From positions 1 through 64,000 of the forward strand of contig NW_026612052.1 of NCBI RefSeq assembly GCF_029931775.1: DNA of 64,000 nt, written 5' to 3'. Under the pieces are notes generated by a model. It did no database searches, had not been told where the DNA came from, and was given only the letters and a program-made list of their open reading frames with translations. Made by a program: the position numbers and the translations under genes. Origin of the DNA: Euleptes europaea. Taxonomy: Eukaryota > Chordata > Lepidosauria > Squamata > Sphaerodactylidae. Positions 44,128 to 55,944 of the stretch are shown in pieces (position 1 is the first letter of the stretch; each line of letters begins with the position of its first letter).

Positions 44128-45087
44128 ATGAAACCTATTGAAATGAAGAACCAGACTGTCCTAACAGAGTTCATATTCGTTGGTCTAACGAATTCCCTTG
44201 GATTACAAACACTTCTCTTTTGGGTATTCATATTCATCTATGTTATGGCTCTAGCTGGCAATTTCCTCCTCATCTTTACCATATGGAGATGCAGGAAACT
44301 CCACACTCCCATGTACTTCCTGCTCGTCAATTTGTCGTTCGTGAATGTGTTTTCTATCTCCATTACAACTCCCAAACTCATCCAGACTCTTTTGGCCCAT
44401 CAAAAGACTATCTCATTTTATGGCTGCATCACACAGGTGTATCTGTTCATCTGGGCTTTGGGAACTGAACTTCTACTTCTGTCGTTTATGGCATTTGACC
44501 GCTATGCTGCTATCTGCCACCCTTTGCAGTATACAATCATTATGAGGAAAGAAGTGTGCATTGTGATGGCAACCGGAGTTTGGGTTGCTGGGATGATCAA
44601 TTCAGCAGTTCATGCTGGACTTATGTTACAGTTGTCGTTTTGCGGCTCCAACATCATCAACCACTTTTTCTGCGATGTACCACCACTTTTAAAGCTCTCT
44701 TGCTCAGACACTAGCCTTAATGAGACTATGGCATTTGTTGCAGATGTGATCGTTGGTATCGGTAGCTGTGGGTTGACCCTAACATCCTATTGGTTTATCT
44801 TGAGAGCTATCTTCCGAATCCGCTCCACTGAAGGAAAGAAGAAAGCTTTCTCGACGTGTTCTTCCCATCTCATTGTTGTCAGTTTTTACTTTGCAGCTGT
44901 CATCTACACGTATATCAGGCCTACCTCAGTATACTCTTTGGACAATGACAAGCTAGTTTCCCTGCTTTATTCGGTGGTAACCCCAGTCGTCAACCCCATC
45001 ATATACTCCTTGAGAAACAAAGAGGTCAAGGAGGCACTCAAAACACTCACTGGAAGAAGTCGCCTGCTTCAGAGAACGGAAGACTGA
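44128..45087 (+). CDS. Olfactory receptor, OR13-like, MAFDRY group (319 aa)
   Basis: Odorant GPCR. It has NQT at 8-10, GN at 44-45, LHTPMYFLLVNLS (59-70), LSFMAFDRYAAICHPLQY in which Phe replaces the usual Tyr of MAYDRY (121-126), NSAVHAGLMLQLSFCGSNI, then [32 protein letters not shown] and [16 protein letters not shown], with a longer-than-usual C-tail rich in Arg. There are two candidate starts: ATG 44128 (MKPIEMKNQT) and ATG 44143 (MKNQT). The second gives the canonical OR N-terminus and may be the real one. Family 13 (13A1/13G1-like) is inferred from the ECL2 block. The pseudogene at 29163 is its nearest relative here; the gene at 50559 is a more distant one. Confidence 0.92.
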   Translation: MKPIEMKNQTVLTEFIFVGLTNSLGLQTLLFWVFIFIYVMALAGNFLLIFTIWRCRKLHTPMYFLLVNLSFVNVFSISITTPKLIQTLLAHQKTISFYGCITQVYLFIWALGTELLLLSFMAFDRYAAICHPLQYTIIMRKEVCIVMATGVWVAGMINSAVHAGLMLQLSFCGSNIINHFFCDVPPLLKLSCSDTSLNETMAFVADVIVGIGSCGLTLTSYWFILRAIFRIRSTEGKKKAFSTCSSHLIVVSFYFAAVIYTYIRPTSVYSLDNDKLVSLLYSVVTPVVNPIIYSLRNKEVKEALKTLTGRSRLLQRTED

Positions 45088-45234
45088 TGATTGAAATGTC
45101 TAGACACATTTCAATACAGGATTGCAAAACAGCAAATAAAAAAATGGAGGAAGGGAAAACAAGCTTATTAATGTTAGTTCATGTGCAGAAGAAATACCTC
45201 CTATTACAGTACTTGGGAATATGGTCAAGCCAAG

Positions 45235-45560
45235 TCAAGTTTATTGTATAAGGCCATTACAATCTAAAACAGTACAACAATATAATGACAGGTTAAAATG
45301 TTCAGAACCAGAATCATTGTAAAAAATAGAAAAATTAAGAAAATAAAATATGCCCATCCAGCTCTATCCAGCTTTACCACCTTTCGTGATTTGCTCTGCC
45401 CTGATTTTCTTGGCTGCCAGGCCATACAGTGCCATTTTTTGGGAAAGATAAGCATCCATATCTGATAACAAGTAGATTAGTCTGTCAACATCAGTGGGAA
45501 TATAGTTTATAGCATAAAATGCATGCACAGAGTCAGTTATGATGGTCATTCACATTTGTT
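45235..45560 (-). mobile_element. 3' end of a non-LTR LINE
   Basis: The - strand frame 45549-45364 has DVDRLIYLLSDMDAYLSQKM and ALYGLAAKKIRAEQ, the same C-terminal pattern as 26120-26314 and 59740-59800. Its 3'UTR ends in CTTATACAATAAACTTGAC-type sequence at 45235-45260, like the copy at 59600. Confidence 0.65.
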
Positions 45561-46580
45561 AGAAGTCACAGTTTATTCATCCAATTCTCCCAGTTAATCA
45601 CTGGTAGAACTATTAATGACGAGTCCCTGATAGTTTATACTATATGTTTATTTTGTGTGTGTGTGTCTGGGTCTGTGTTTATCTCCAGCCCACTTGTTGC
45701 TGGGTGTGGGGCAACATTTCAAACTTGCTTGATACAACAGTCAGTAAAGACAGGTGCGCGAGTGATGATTAGAAATTAAAATGTGATAAATAGATTTATA
45801 AGCTGCTATATTCCCATGAGTTATCAGTGATGAGCCCTTTTATGGGAACAGCATGTAGCACTTCCAGATGCCTGAACTCTTTCTTTTTTTCTTAATAATT
45901 TTTTTATTTAATAACGTATTACATCCATCTATCTGTTACAAAATCCATTATATAATCCATACAAAATCTGTTACAAAACGTCATTATAATATTGTCTAAA
46001 TCTCTGAATGAAAGCATGTCTCAAAGTGATAACGTCCATGGCTGCATTGATTCCTTTGACTCGATACTATTCCAATATTTCATAAATGGGAGCCATCGTT
46101 GTGTAAATAGTTTCTGTGCAGATAATCTCTTCTCTTTGCCTAAATGTTGTAATCTTATTCATAAACTCCTTCTTTTTGCATTTTTTTGCCATTTAGAAGA
46201 AGGAAAACAATTTTCTTATCTTGCCTATGTCAAACAATAAAATGTTATTGGGATTCTGTATTTCTCTCGACAAAACAACAGCCTTTAAAAATATTATCTC
46301 TGGCCTTCTGGAAGATAACTGAACATCGTCTTTGGAATTCTACTAAGTGGTAAATGTAAGTCACTTTTATCTTCATTCCCCTTTTTAACAAGGACTACTA
46401 CCTCCAAACACTTTTGTAAGTATTTAAATTGTAACCACAAATATTTAGCAAAGTTCAAAATCACCTGGAGCAAGAAATCAGTAGGTATATGTAACCCACT
46501 TAAGTAGCTTCCCTTGAATAAATTAATTCCCCATAAACCAGTGTTGGAACTGGGATTTGAAGGCCGATTGCCTTCCATGA
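45561..46580. other. Intergenic, AT-rich
   Basis: No gene seen. The T-rich tract at 45890-45912 could be the reversed A-tail of an L1-like LINE extending to about 46560, but I cannot support the body. Confidence 0.35.
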
Positions 46581-46591
46581 GAAGTTTCAAA

Positions 46592-46880
46592 CAGCCCATT
46601 CCTCAGTGGGGGGGGGAAACTGTGGCAGCCGTGACAGTGCAGCTTCCCAGCCGCCACGTGGGGGGGGGGGAAGCCTTTTTCTGATATAAAAATCAGGAAA
46701 AGTCTTTTTCCCACATAGGGGAAAGTGGGCCTGCACCACCCAAAAAGGTGGCGTAGGACCCCTGGCATCCCGGGAGGTATTCTCAGGGCAAAAGAGGTTT
46801 GGAAGCTGCCTAATGGCAGCCCCGCTCCTAGGAATGCCCCGGGAATGCCTCCCGGAACACCAGCATGGTGACATGAGTTG
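46592..46880 (-). mobile_element. Relative of the TA-flanked MITE at 3146, one end missing
   Basis: Begins CAGCCCATTCCTCAGTGGG like the 3146 terminus. Compared with the reverse complement of 3146-3633 it shares GGAAGC..CCTA..TGGC(A/G)GC followed by AGGAA(T/C)GCCCC.GGAATG. It is GC-rich without a gene. The far end around 46870-46880 has no clear inverted repeat. Confidence 0.6.
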
Positions 46881-47037
46881 TCCCACCAATATGATAATAA
46901 TAATAGCTCACTACTAGAACAGTTTTTAAAATGAGTTGAACAGTGTTTAAAAAGTGTTTTAAAAGAATGGGGAAGAAGAGACAAGGAAAGAAAGAGATCT
47001 AACTTTTGTTCCACATCAGTAACCACTAAGGTAGATT

Positions 47038-47260
47038 GTGTGTGTGTAAAGTGCCGTCAAGTCACAGCCGACTTATGGCTACCCCTTTTGGGGTTTTCAT
47101 GGCAAGAGACTAATAGAGGTGGTTTGCCAGTGCCTTCCTCTGCACAGCAACCCTGGTATTCCTTGGTGGTCTCCCATCCAAATACTAACCAGGGCTGACC
47201 CTGCTTAGCTTCTGAGATCTGACGAGATCCGGCTAGCCTGGGCCATCCAGGTCAGGGCAC
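47038..47260 (-). mobile_element. 5S-rRNA-derived SINE with BovB-type 3' tail
   Basis: On the - strand: GATCTCGTCAGATCTCAGAA, GCTAAGCAGGGTCAGCCCTG and GTTAGTATTTGGATGGGAGA closely follow vertebrate 5S rRNA (internal control region with box A, intermediate element and box C). Then come GAGGAAGGCACTGGCAAACC and GCCATAAGTCGGCTGTGACT, TGACGGCACTTTACACACAC, the BovB-like 3' end. The direct repeat GGTAGATT flanks it (47030-47037 and 47261-47268). Pol III transcription and BovB-driven mobilisation are inferred from these parts. Confidence 0.88.
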
Positions 47261-47457
47261 GGTAGATTAACATTCCATTATTTTTAATGTAATGGATGGA
47301 GGGAGGAAAATATCCTTTTACTACTTTGATAGATCTTGTAGCATGAGCATAATATTAGCATAATATTAACAAAGGTTTACTGCTATATTATTATTAAATA
47401 CATTTTACATTCCCAAATACATTCCCAAAAAGGATAGGGATGAGAAGGGGTTGAGAC

Positions 47458-48010
47458 TAGGGCTGTGCACAATTTTTTCCAATATTTTTTGGACTGGAAA
47501 AGTTTTGGGTAAGCCAAAAAACACTGAATACCCATGTCGGTAAATGGTTATTTCCGGGGTTTTTTCCAGCTTAACCCAAAATTTTGGCTCCATTAAAGTC
47601 TATGGGGTGCTCATAAAATTGGACTCCGTGAACCAGCTTCAGCAAACTTGGGAGTTTGTCTAAGGAGTTTCACCTGAAGCAACACTGCAAATTTGGTGCC
47701 TCTACCTTGACAAACACCCTACCCCCCAGAGCCCTGCAATAATTCCCTATAGATTTTAGTGGCCAATGTCAAAACAGAGCATCCGTGGGAATTAAAGTTT
47801 CCATCATTTATTTCAATGGCGATGTGCTGAGTTACTGTTTTGCTCCAAGTGCATTCACTGGGAGATCTTTGTGGGTCTCTTGGGGGGTGGGCAGTTGTTC
47901 AAGGTAGAGGCACCAAATTTTCAGCACAGCTGCTGGTGACTTTTCAGAAGAATCCCCAAGGTTCCTGAAGTTTGGGTCAGGGAGACCATAAGGCAGGTAT
48001 CTCTGCTTTA
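47458..48010. mobile_element. hAT-like element remnant with inverted 'GAGGCACCAAAT' modules
   Basis: Starts TAGGGCTGTGCACAATTTTT. Contains an inverted module at about 47640-47745 (GCAAATTTGGTGCCTCTACC) and a direct one at about 47905-47995 (GGTAGAGGCACCAAATTTTC, then GGTTCCTGAAGTTTGGGTCA). The expected right terminus (…CAGCCCTA) was not found, so it is truncated or diverged. The architecture parallels 27360-29162. Confidence 0.55.
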
Positions 48011-49185
48011 AGATTACAATCTCCTTAGCAAAAAAAAAGAAAAAAGATCTCTGTGTGTGTGTGTGTGTGTGTCAAAAAGTGTCAGGCACCTGGAAGGATG
48101 CTTTTTTCCTCCTTTTTTCCCGCGAGTTTGGGGCAAAGCCTTGTCTTTCCTTCCCCACCCCAGATGCCTGTCGTTCTCCACCATCACTTTCCCCTTCTTT
48201 TTTGGATCTTTACACTTCTGATATGACTCAGGCTGATTGCCACTAGCTGCTGCCTGAATTAAGCTGCATCGACTCAGAGCCTCCCGAGTTGCAGCAGCAG
48301 CAGCTGCACTGCAACAGCCAGGGCAATGGCTGAATGGTGGTCATGGGTACATCCAAATTTGGGTCCAGGGCAACAACCCCAGCCTCTATGTGAGCACAAG
48401 TTGAGCATGGAAAGGAAAGAGTGCAGGCAGGGACTCCAGAAAGGATGTCTGGGCTGCATACTCAGACCAGGGCTGGTAGTGTGAGAGGGATAATCTACCT
48501 CCTCTCCTCTAGCTTCACTGTGAGTAGGACCAGCACACTGTTGGTGACTGTCCTCATCTCTATATATGTAAAATCCTACAGCACCACTTTAATGACCACC
48601 ATTTTTTCCTCTGCTCTCAAATTTTATTCTACTTAATTGGAAAATAATGGACTTTTATACGTCTGGTATTTTCTTATTATTTTTTCCTGGATAGTTGGTG
48701 CAAATACTGGACTTTTCAGAAATCTTCTGGAGGCTAGTTTAATATTTTTTCTCATAACTCTGGATGGTGAGCAGATTATTTACTGTGGTGTATCTATCAA
48801 TTTTTCTATCTATCAGTTGTCATCAATTTCCTATTCTAGAACTATGAAATCACCCCAGCATTTTTTTTTCTTCATTGGCTTAGTGCAACATGCAATTTAC
48901 ACATATTCTGTCCTCCTGTTGGGGGGATAATTATTATAGTAGAATCCCTATAGTATTTTTGCCCAGTGGATGAATACCTTCTTTAAAGACACATTTAAAA
49001 ACATCTCACACATTGCAGGTGTTACTGCCATCTGTCAGATTTACTGAGCATGACCACAGATGTTTTTCAGGGGAAGAGTCCACTATAAATAAACAAAAAC
49101 TGAACATTATCTCATGAGAAATTGGAACTGTGGTGAGTTTTTGATCTTTTCTTGTTTTTTGGATTTAGGTAGATAGATGATGATC
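48011..49185. other. Intergenic, no gene recognised
   Basis: Contains a (TG)n run at about 48051-48072 and a CAG-rich stretch near 48290. The 97-codon frame at 48637-48930 is hydrophobic but matches nothing I know. Confidence 0.4.
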
Positions 49186-49186
49186 A

Positions 49187-49432
49187 GCGAACCACTGTGA
49201 TGTATTGGTTAAGAGGGGTGGACTCTAATCTGGAGAACCAGGTCCGATTCCCTACTCCTCCACATGAAGCCTGCTGAGTGACTTTGGGCCAGTCACAGTT
49301 CTCTCAGAACTGTCTCAGCCCATGCAGCGGCAGACAGTGGCAAACCATCTCCAAACGTCTCTTGCCCTGAAAACCCTATAGGGTCATCATAAATCAGCTA
49401 TAACTTGATAGCATTTTCTACCACCAGATAGT
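49187..49432 (+). mobile_element. Sauria-type SINE (tRNA head, BovB-like tail)
   Basis: GTGATGTATTGGTTAAGAGG, GGACTCTAATCTGGAGAACC, CCTACTCCTCCACATGAAGC, TGGCAAACCATCTCCAAACG and CATCATAAATCAGCTATAAC, then CTTGATAGCATTTTCTACCACCA (trimmed). This is the standard order, with the BovB-like 3' end. Confidence 0.85.
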
Positions 49433-49624
49433 TGATGGCAGTGGAAGTTTTCTTTAGTGTTGGATTTCAAAAGAATGCAGGTTATGGGTTGCATCCCACA
49501 AGCTTTTGTGTTGATGAAAGAGGAAGGAGAGGCCCATAGGATGAGGGCTACAATGAGACTGGTGCATCAGATGAGATCAAGCAGAAGAACTGACAGGAGA
49601 CAACCCAGAAATCTATTCCTATAT

Positions 49625-49625
<1 letters not shown>

Positions 49626-49658
<33 letters not shown>
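49626..49658 (+). repeat. (AC)n microsatellite
   Basis: About 16 uninterrupted CA units. Confidence 0.97.
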
Positions 49659-49706
49659 TATAAAGCTATCCAGGCAACAGACCTCAGACCACAAGAGAAT
49701 AAAACA

Positions 49707-49925
49707 GTAGGTGTTAGCACTTAGCGAGTCATACTAGAACCTGAAAGATTCAGATTTGAACCTCCACTCTGCCATGGAAGCTTGTTTGGTGACCTTGGGC
49801 CAGTCACACAGTCTCAGTCTAACCTACCCCACCAAGTTGTTGTGAGGATAAAATGGAGGAGAGGAGAACGATTTAAGTTGCTTTGGTGCCCTATTGTGGA
49901 GAGAGGTAAATGATGTAGATACAAC
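49707..49925 (+). mobile_element. tRNA-derived SINE, 5' part degraded
   Basis: GGTGACCTTGGGCCAGTCAC, CAGTCTAACCTACCCCACC and GAGGATAAAATGGAGGAGAG match the SINE at 6470-6712. Confidence 0.7.
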
Positions 49926-50558
49926 ATTCAGTTAAATCTTGGGTAAAAAGAAATGTTTTGGCCTGGTGCTTAAATTCCAGTATGGTAGTCCAGTGCAGAT
50001 CATTCCGAGGAGGAGAGACACGCTCCCTATAACCAAACCCCATGAATAGCCTTCCACTGCATTTTGGACCAATTTAAATTTTTTGATCTTTTTCAAAGGC
50101 AGTCCCACAACAAGCACGTTACTTTCTAGATTATTGGGTGAAAGATTATGACTACAACTAGAAAGACTATCATTTTTATGTTTGCAAAAGATAACGGTAC
50201 ATTGTATGGATGTATTTTGAATAAAATATCAGTATAAGATCACCCTAGGACGTAGATTATCATACATGCAGCTGGCATGTCAAATCCAATCCATTTGGTA
50301 AAGTGCTTTTTCATATTGGACATATTTCATTCTTTTTCAGGTTGGTTTATGGTATCCCTCCCCCATTCAGTGAACCCTTATGCCCCTCACCTTGACATTT
50401 CTGGCAATGGACTTCAAAGTATTATCTCAGTTGCCCTCATCCATGATTTATGCCCCCCAGCCCTTACATCAACAAATGTAAGGATTTGATGTAAGGATTT
50501 TCTTCTAACAACTGACTGTGATTTATTTGCCTAGGTCACCAGTGGTGGAATTGTCAAA

Positions 50559-51497
50559 ATGAAGAACCATTCTGCGATTCAAGAGTTCATTTTGGTAGGA
50601 CTTTCCAGTTCTCCTGAACATAATACATTTATCTTTTGGGCATTTTCCTGTCTTTATGCAGCTGCTATGGTAGGCAACATCCTCATCATCCTTGCCATCA
50701 GCGTCTGTAGTAAACTCCACACACCCATGTACTTCCTGCTGATCAATTTGTCCATAATAAACATGGGTTCTATCTCTACCACCATTCCCAAAATGCTACA
50801 GACTATTTTGGCTCAGAGAAAGACCATCACCCTTTCAGGCTGTATTGCACAGGTATATCTGTTCACTTGGGCCCTGGGAACTGAGCTCCTGCTCCTTGCA
50901 TTTATGGCTTTTGACCGCTATGCGGCTATCTGCCAGCCTTTGCGCTATTCAGTCATCATGAAGAAAGACGTTTGCACTGGATTCATGACTGGACTTTGGC
51001 TTTTGGGCATAATCAACTCTTCTATTCACACAGGGCTTGTGCTCCAGCTGGATTTTTGCGACTCCAACATCATCAATCACTTCTTCTGCGAGCTGCCACC
51101 AATGTTCAAGATTTCCTGCTCAGATACCAGCTTGAATGAAATTATGGTCTTTGCAGCTTCTGTGATCATTGCAGTTGGTAGCTGTGGGTTGACACTGGCT
51201 TCATATTGGTTTATCCTGAGAGCCATCATCAGAATACGTTCTACTGAAGGGAAGAGGAAAGCCTTCTCAACATGCTCTTCTCATCTCTTGGTTGTCACTT
51301 TTTACTATTCCACCATCATCTACACTTTTCTTCGGCCTGCCTCAGCCTATTCCCTTGAAGAAGACAAGGTGATAGCTATCCTTTATTCTGTAGTTACCCC
51401 CGTCCTTAACCCACTCATATATTCTCTAAGAAATACTGATGTGAAAGAAGCTCTCATCAAACTGATAAACAAATGTTGGATCTCCAAGAAAGATTAA
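50559..51497 (+). CDS. Olfactory receptor, OR13-like, MAFDRY group (312 aa)
   Basis: Odorant GPCR. It has NHS at 3-5, GN at 39-40, LHTPMYFLLINLS (54-65), LAFMAFDRYAAICQPLRY with MAFDRY at 116-121, NSSIHTGLVLQLDFCDSNI, then [32 protein letters not shown] and VLNPLIYSLRNTDVKEAL, and a basic tail ending SKKD. It shares the MAFDRY change, the SCSDTSLNE block and SCGLTL.SYWFILRAI with the gene at 44128, so the two are paralogues. ATG 50559 is canonical; a TTATTTGCCTAG acceptor-like site lies about 25 bases upstream. No defect is seen. Confidence 0.93.
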   Translation: MKNHSAIQEFILVGLSSSPEHNTFIFWAFSCLYAAAMVGNILIILAISVCSKLHTPMYFLLINLSIINMGSISTTIPKMLQTILAQRKTITLSGCIAQVYLFTWALGTELLLLAFMAFDRYAAICQPLRYSVIMKKDVCTGFMTGLWLLGIINSSIHTGLVLQLDFCDSNIINHFFCELPPMFKISCSDTSLNEIMVFAASVIIAVGSCGLTLASYWFILRAIIRIRSTEGKRKAFSTCSSHLLVVTFYYSTIIYTFLRPASAYSLEEDKVIAILYSVVTPVLNPLIYSLRNTDVKEALIKLINKCWISKKD

Positions 51498-54400
51498 TTT
51501 TATCCGTTTCCTGTCCAGAACGTCATTTGTTTGCAGTGTATCATAGAAGTATTTGCTTATGTAAACATCAGTGCAACATGTATCACAGCTAAATCTAAAG
51601 GCTTAAAATATTGTATGTAAGAATACGATGACCCCATTGTGAATTGGATTTACCCAGCTTTTCTAATGAGGTAATTGGAAGGAGGGATCCCCTTTGACCA
51701 CCAAATAAGGCTATACTGCTGTTCATGGGACCTGAATGGACAAAAGCCATGTGGGTTGGGGTCTGTAATATGGAGGAGAATTGAGTGAAAAAGTTGACTA
51801 GATCCAAAGCTATATTTAGAGTTTTATGTTGGCAGCAATTTGGTATAGGTGTGATCAAATAGCCCCATTGATGATATTTTGTTGTTGCCCAAGAAACAAT
51901 ATGGCCAAATATGGCTGTAACAGCTTCTCTCCAAAGGAAGGGCAAGATTTTGGGTCCTTGTATCTGAAATATATTCATGGAATTATTTGTATGAGATGAC
52001 TACCATAGCAGTAGCCCTCAAGGAATTTATTACTCCATCATGAAGAGATAGTGTTTTATTCTTACAATACTGTGTGTGATTATTAGCTGCTTATGCTGTT
52101 TTAAGTCTATGTAAACTCCATGTAAACTCTGGCAGAGTGCATTTTCTGGGTATGGAGCTTTAAGACTAAATTATTTAAAAAATCAGGCTATGGTTCAACC
52201 TTGTGTATGTTTTTGAGCATTCTTGTCAGCAAATCCACATGCAATGAATCATCTATAATTGTATGAAAACCTTTAAAAAATCCAAAAGTCAATTTAAAAT
52301 AAATTTCTTGATTCAGAAAATTGATTTACAGATATAATTCTTCCTCTTTTTTCACATGCCGAAAGATTGCTGGTATGTATACAAACCACACTCAAACTTC
52401 CACATAATAAATCCTAGCTAATGAATAGAAATATTTCCAATGGATAATCAGACTACACAAATGACAGGGCATTCTTGGTGGCCCTACCAAGACTATGAAA
52501 TTTCCTGCCTAGGGATAATCGTTCAGGGTTTCTTTTCCCTCCTTGGCTTCTAGGCACTTAGGGCATCTTTTTTCTTTTGGGCATTTGGGTTAAAGTCATT
52601 TTGGTTTAGTTTAACAACTGATTATCAGGGCTGCCAATAGCCACTGCAGGATTCCAAAGAACGATTCCCTCTGTCCCCCTTATGCATCTGTGCTCAGAAG
52701 TAAGGTCAAAATCAGGCACTCCTACATATTTCAGACAGCAATCTTAAGCCTACTTTCTGCCCCAGCTTGGATATTATCCCTCTGAGAGATACAAAACCCA
52801 TTGTGGACCTAAGCCAATCAGAGAAGGTCCTGAGACTGTCTTTAAGCAACATATATTCCCTCTAAGTGGGTTCTTTTCCAATGTGTTAGCCCTCACAACT
52901 CCATATTTAAGATGACAATGCAGAATTGGCTGGTTATTTGGGGTCTGACTGAGCAGGAATGTTTGGGCGCTTTTCACATATTGACCAAAAGAGAAGGGCC
53001 TTTATATGCTTGCCCCCCCCTTCAATACCTGTGAAGGTGTTAATTAAAACACTGACTATTTGAGTAGCTAGCTGGTTAGACCCTGTGAGGAAACAAACTT
53101 GCAGGGTTATAGGAGCTTCCAACACTCTATATTGTGCTGTCATTTAAAGGCTCTGCCTAGTTGCTCTGTCATGATCATACTAGTAAATTATAATTTTAGG
53201 GCCTCAAAGAATATGGCCTATTAGCAGTGTTTAATTAAATTAGATTTTTCTGGCAGGCTAATATAGAGAACAGATATTGAACTGGACACTTGGTCTGCCC
53301 TAGCAGAGCTTTTCTTATGTACACATATTCATGGTCTAATAGAGGAAAAAAGGCACAAGGTTGCACACAGGTCTATCTGGTCACAGCTTCAATGCAGGTC
53401 TAATCCAAACTGTAGTTACCAGATTTGCAAATCTGGTGTGTTTGCTTCCTTTTCTTGCCCTTTACTGCCACCATGCGTACAGCTTGATTCAACGCACTGA
53501 TTACAATTATTTTTCCATCTGTGCTCTGATGTTAACCCTATTACTGTCTGGCGTTAAGCCACCAAAATGGGGAGGAGAACAGTGCTGCCAGAAAGAAAAG
53601 GGAATGAATTTCTGTGTTAGGATTCTCCCATTGTAAAGTGTTCTTCCCAACATATTTGCCTAGCAGCCAGTTCTATCAACAGTAAAAACTATGCTATTCT
53701 CCCAAGTTCTTGTTGACATAAAACATAAAATATGTGCTTTTTAACTTATTCATGCTGATGCTATTTCTTCTATCAACCACAGTCTGTTTCATTTTTGTAT
53801 GAGAGGATCCACTTGCCAATGCAGTAGCTCACTCCAGCTGCAAAATTTAACTTTGAATACTGAATGAGGAATTCTGCCTCCTGCAGCAAGACCAGATATA
53901 GCCACAAAAAAAGTGATCATCTTTTTATGGCAAGCTGTAGTCGAAATTATATTGAGAATAAACATCATGCCCCACCTTTATCATCAATGGGAGAACAGGA
54001 AGGGATGAGTCAGTGCTCGGCTCTCGTGGCCCTTTCTTACATGCCCAGGGTAATGCCAATTGCAACAACAGCTACTACTACTACAGCAAACTACTGCTAA
54101 TGTGTTAAAGACACAACACAACAAATAAAATTTGCCTTAAAATGAAACAGTTGAAAACCAGCATGGGAAAAAAGGGGGATGCAGTGAAGACCCTAAGCAA
54201 TGGAGGCTGGCAACCCTATTCTGATCTTCCCCTCCCCTATATAACTGGCTCTGGTGCTGGAGCTTGCTTGCAGTCAGCTCCAGCTTCCCCTCCCACCCTC
54301 CCTTTGTTTCTGTGTGGCATGACACTAAGTTAACATCTGTCTTGTGTGTATGCTTGCATTGCAGCTTTGGGTAAGCAGTTTGGACACTGGGCTGGATCCA

Positions 54401-55415
54401 TTGGAGGAGAGGCTGATTCAGGATTTGAATTTTGGTCCTCTGAGTCTGACAGTCTAAAAAAAAATCTTATTCATTGTATGATTTCTGATGGTGGCAACTC
54501 ATATCTGCTAAAATAACATACACATACGTTCTTGGACTTGGCAACAGTATTAAAGAAGTTTCTGTAAGTTATGAAGAAATCATTGGTATTCCATTCATGT
54601 CTGGGAATCCCCCTGGAAAAGTGAAACCTCAGCTTTCAGGGAAGACTGGCTATGGCCCTGGTGATCATAGCTACAGAGGTCTGGTGCCCAGAGTGCTGTA
54701 AATGCCACCATTTGCCATAGGAGAGCTACTCTGAGCTTTGTTCAATTGCAATGGAATGTTAATGCAAACATTCCTTTAGTTTAAGGCCACCTAATGGAAT
54801 GAAGGGAAGGAGGCATTTGCTACACTCAAGGGATACAATTAAATGACCCCAAAGTCATACCATTCCTTTCTAAATTCACATTGGAGCTGCCAATTCTGCT
54901 GTGTGTTTTGCTCACCTATGTTCAATTAATGAAATTAATTTCATTTTTAATCACCCTCATTGGGATCTCTACTTAGAGTTTGGCTTGCTCCTATGTGGGT
55001 TTTCTTTTAATGGATCCTTGTGGGCCCTATTAAAATTCCATGTAACTTTGTTTCTAAACTTACCTTTAATTTCTTGAGAGGGAAGGGATGCTTTCTGGGA
55101 TTCCAGCCAATTTGCAGTCCTCAGAATGAATATTACTTATTTGCCTTCAATTAATTAAAATACTTTGAGCACAGTATGCAGTTTAATTGCTGGAAAGGAG
55201 GTGTTTTACCAATAATTTCCATTTTTGCATAGCTAAAGGCATCATTTTTATTTATTCTTAGTCAGTGGTTATTTAATTGAGATAGACAGACTGATAGACA
55301 GATAGATAGGGAAAGGGGGGGGCTCTACAGTTGCTACAGCTGCCCACAGAAGTAAGAGGTTTAATTCCCACTTGGCTTACCTGTAAAAAACAGCCACATA
55401 CTTACATAGATAGAA
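51498..55415. other. Long intergenic stretch, no gene or clear repeat
   Basis: Almost 4 kb downstream of the last OR. Frames up to 127 codons (51595-51978, - strand) have no recognisable domain. Near 54205 a short GGCTGGCAACCCTATTC resembles a MITE end. Otherwise I see only AT-rich unique sequence. Confidence 0.45.
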
Positions 55416-55416
55416 T

Positions 55417-55618
55417 TACAGTTGCCAACTAACAGGTGGGGCCTGGAGATCTCCCAGAAATACAACTGATCTCCAGACTACAGAGATCAGTTCCCCTGGA
55501 GAAAATGACTGCTTTGAAGGGTGGACTCTATAGCATTATACCCCACTGAGGCCCCTCCCCAGGTTCCACCCCCCCAAAAAATGTCCAGGAAATTCCCAAC
55601 CTACTGTTGGTACCCCTA
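55417..55618 (+). mobile_element. TAGGGTTGCC-family MITE, diverged ends
   Basis: TTACAGTTGCCAACTAACAGG, GGAGATCTCCCAGAAATACA, ATCAGTTCCCCTGGAGAAAA and GGTACCCCTA. It belongs to the 'GCTTTGGAGGGTGGACTC' subtype. Confidence 0.75.
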
Positions 55619-55944
55619 GCTAGAATAAGAGCTGTGCTTTAAAAAATGTATTTACTTGTATATTTGAAATGGATTTTCATATACATATACACATATAAAT
55701 TTTCTGCACTGCTTCCTTTTGTTGACCGAAATTATCTCTTTGAAAGAAAAGGCTCCTGCTTAAGGGGGGGGGGGAATCAATTGCTGAGCAAAGACAACAT
55801 GTTAATAGGACTTGCGAAATTTCTAGAAGGCTTCATCTTACCAATGGCAAACTGAAGCTAACTTGTGACAATGACCTTCCCAGTTGTTAAAATCTGGAGC
55901 CCTGGAGCATATCTGTGGACAGACTGTGCATAGAGGGGAAATTC

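Noticed and set aside
47150-47260. 5S rRNA gene
   Set aside because: The similarity covers the control region but is diverged, lacks a proper T-run terminator at the 5S end and continues into a BovB-like tail; it is a SINE.
51595-51978. 127-codon - strand frame downstream of the last OR
   Set aside because: No hydrophobic pattern or motif; noncoding base composition.
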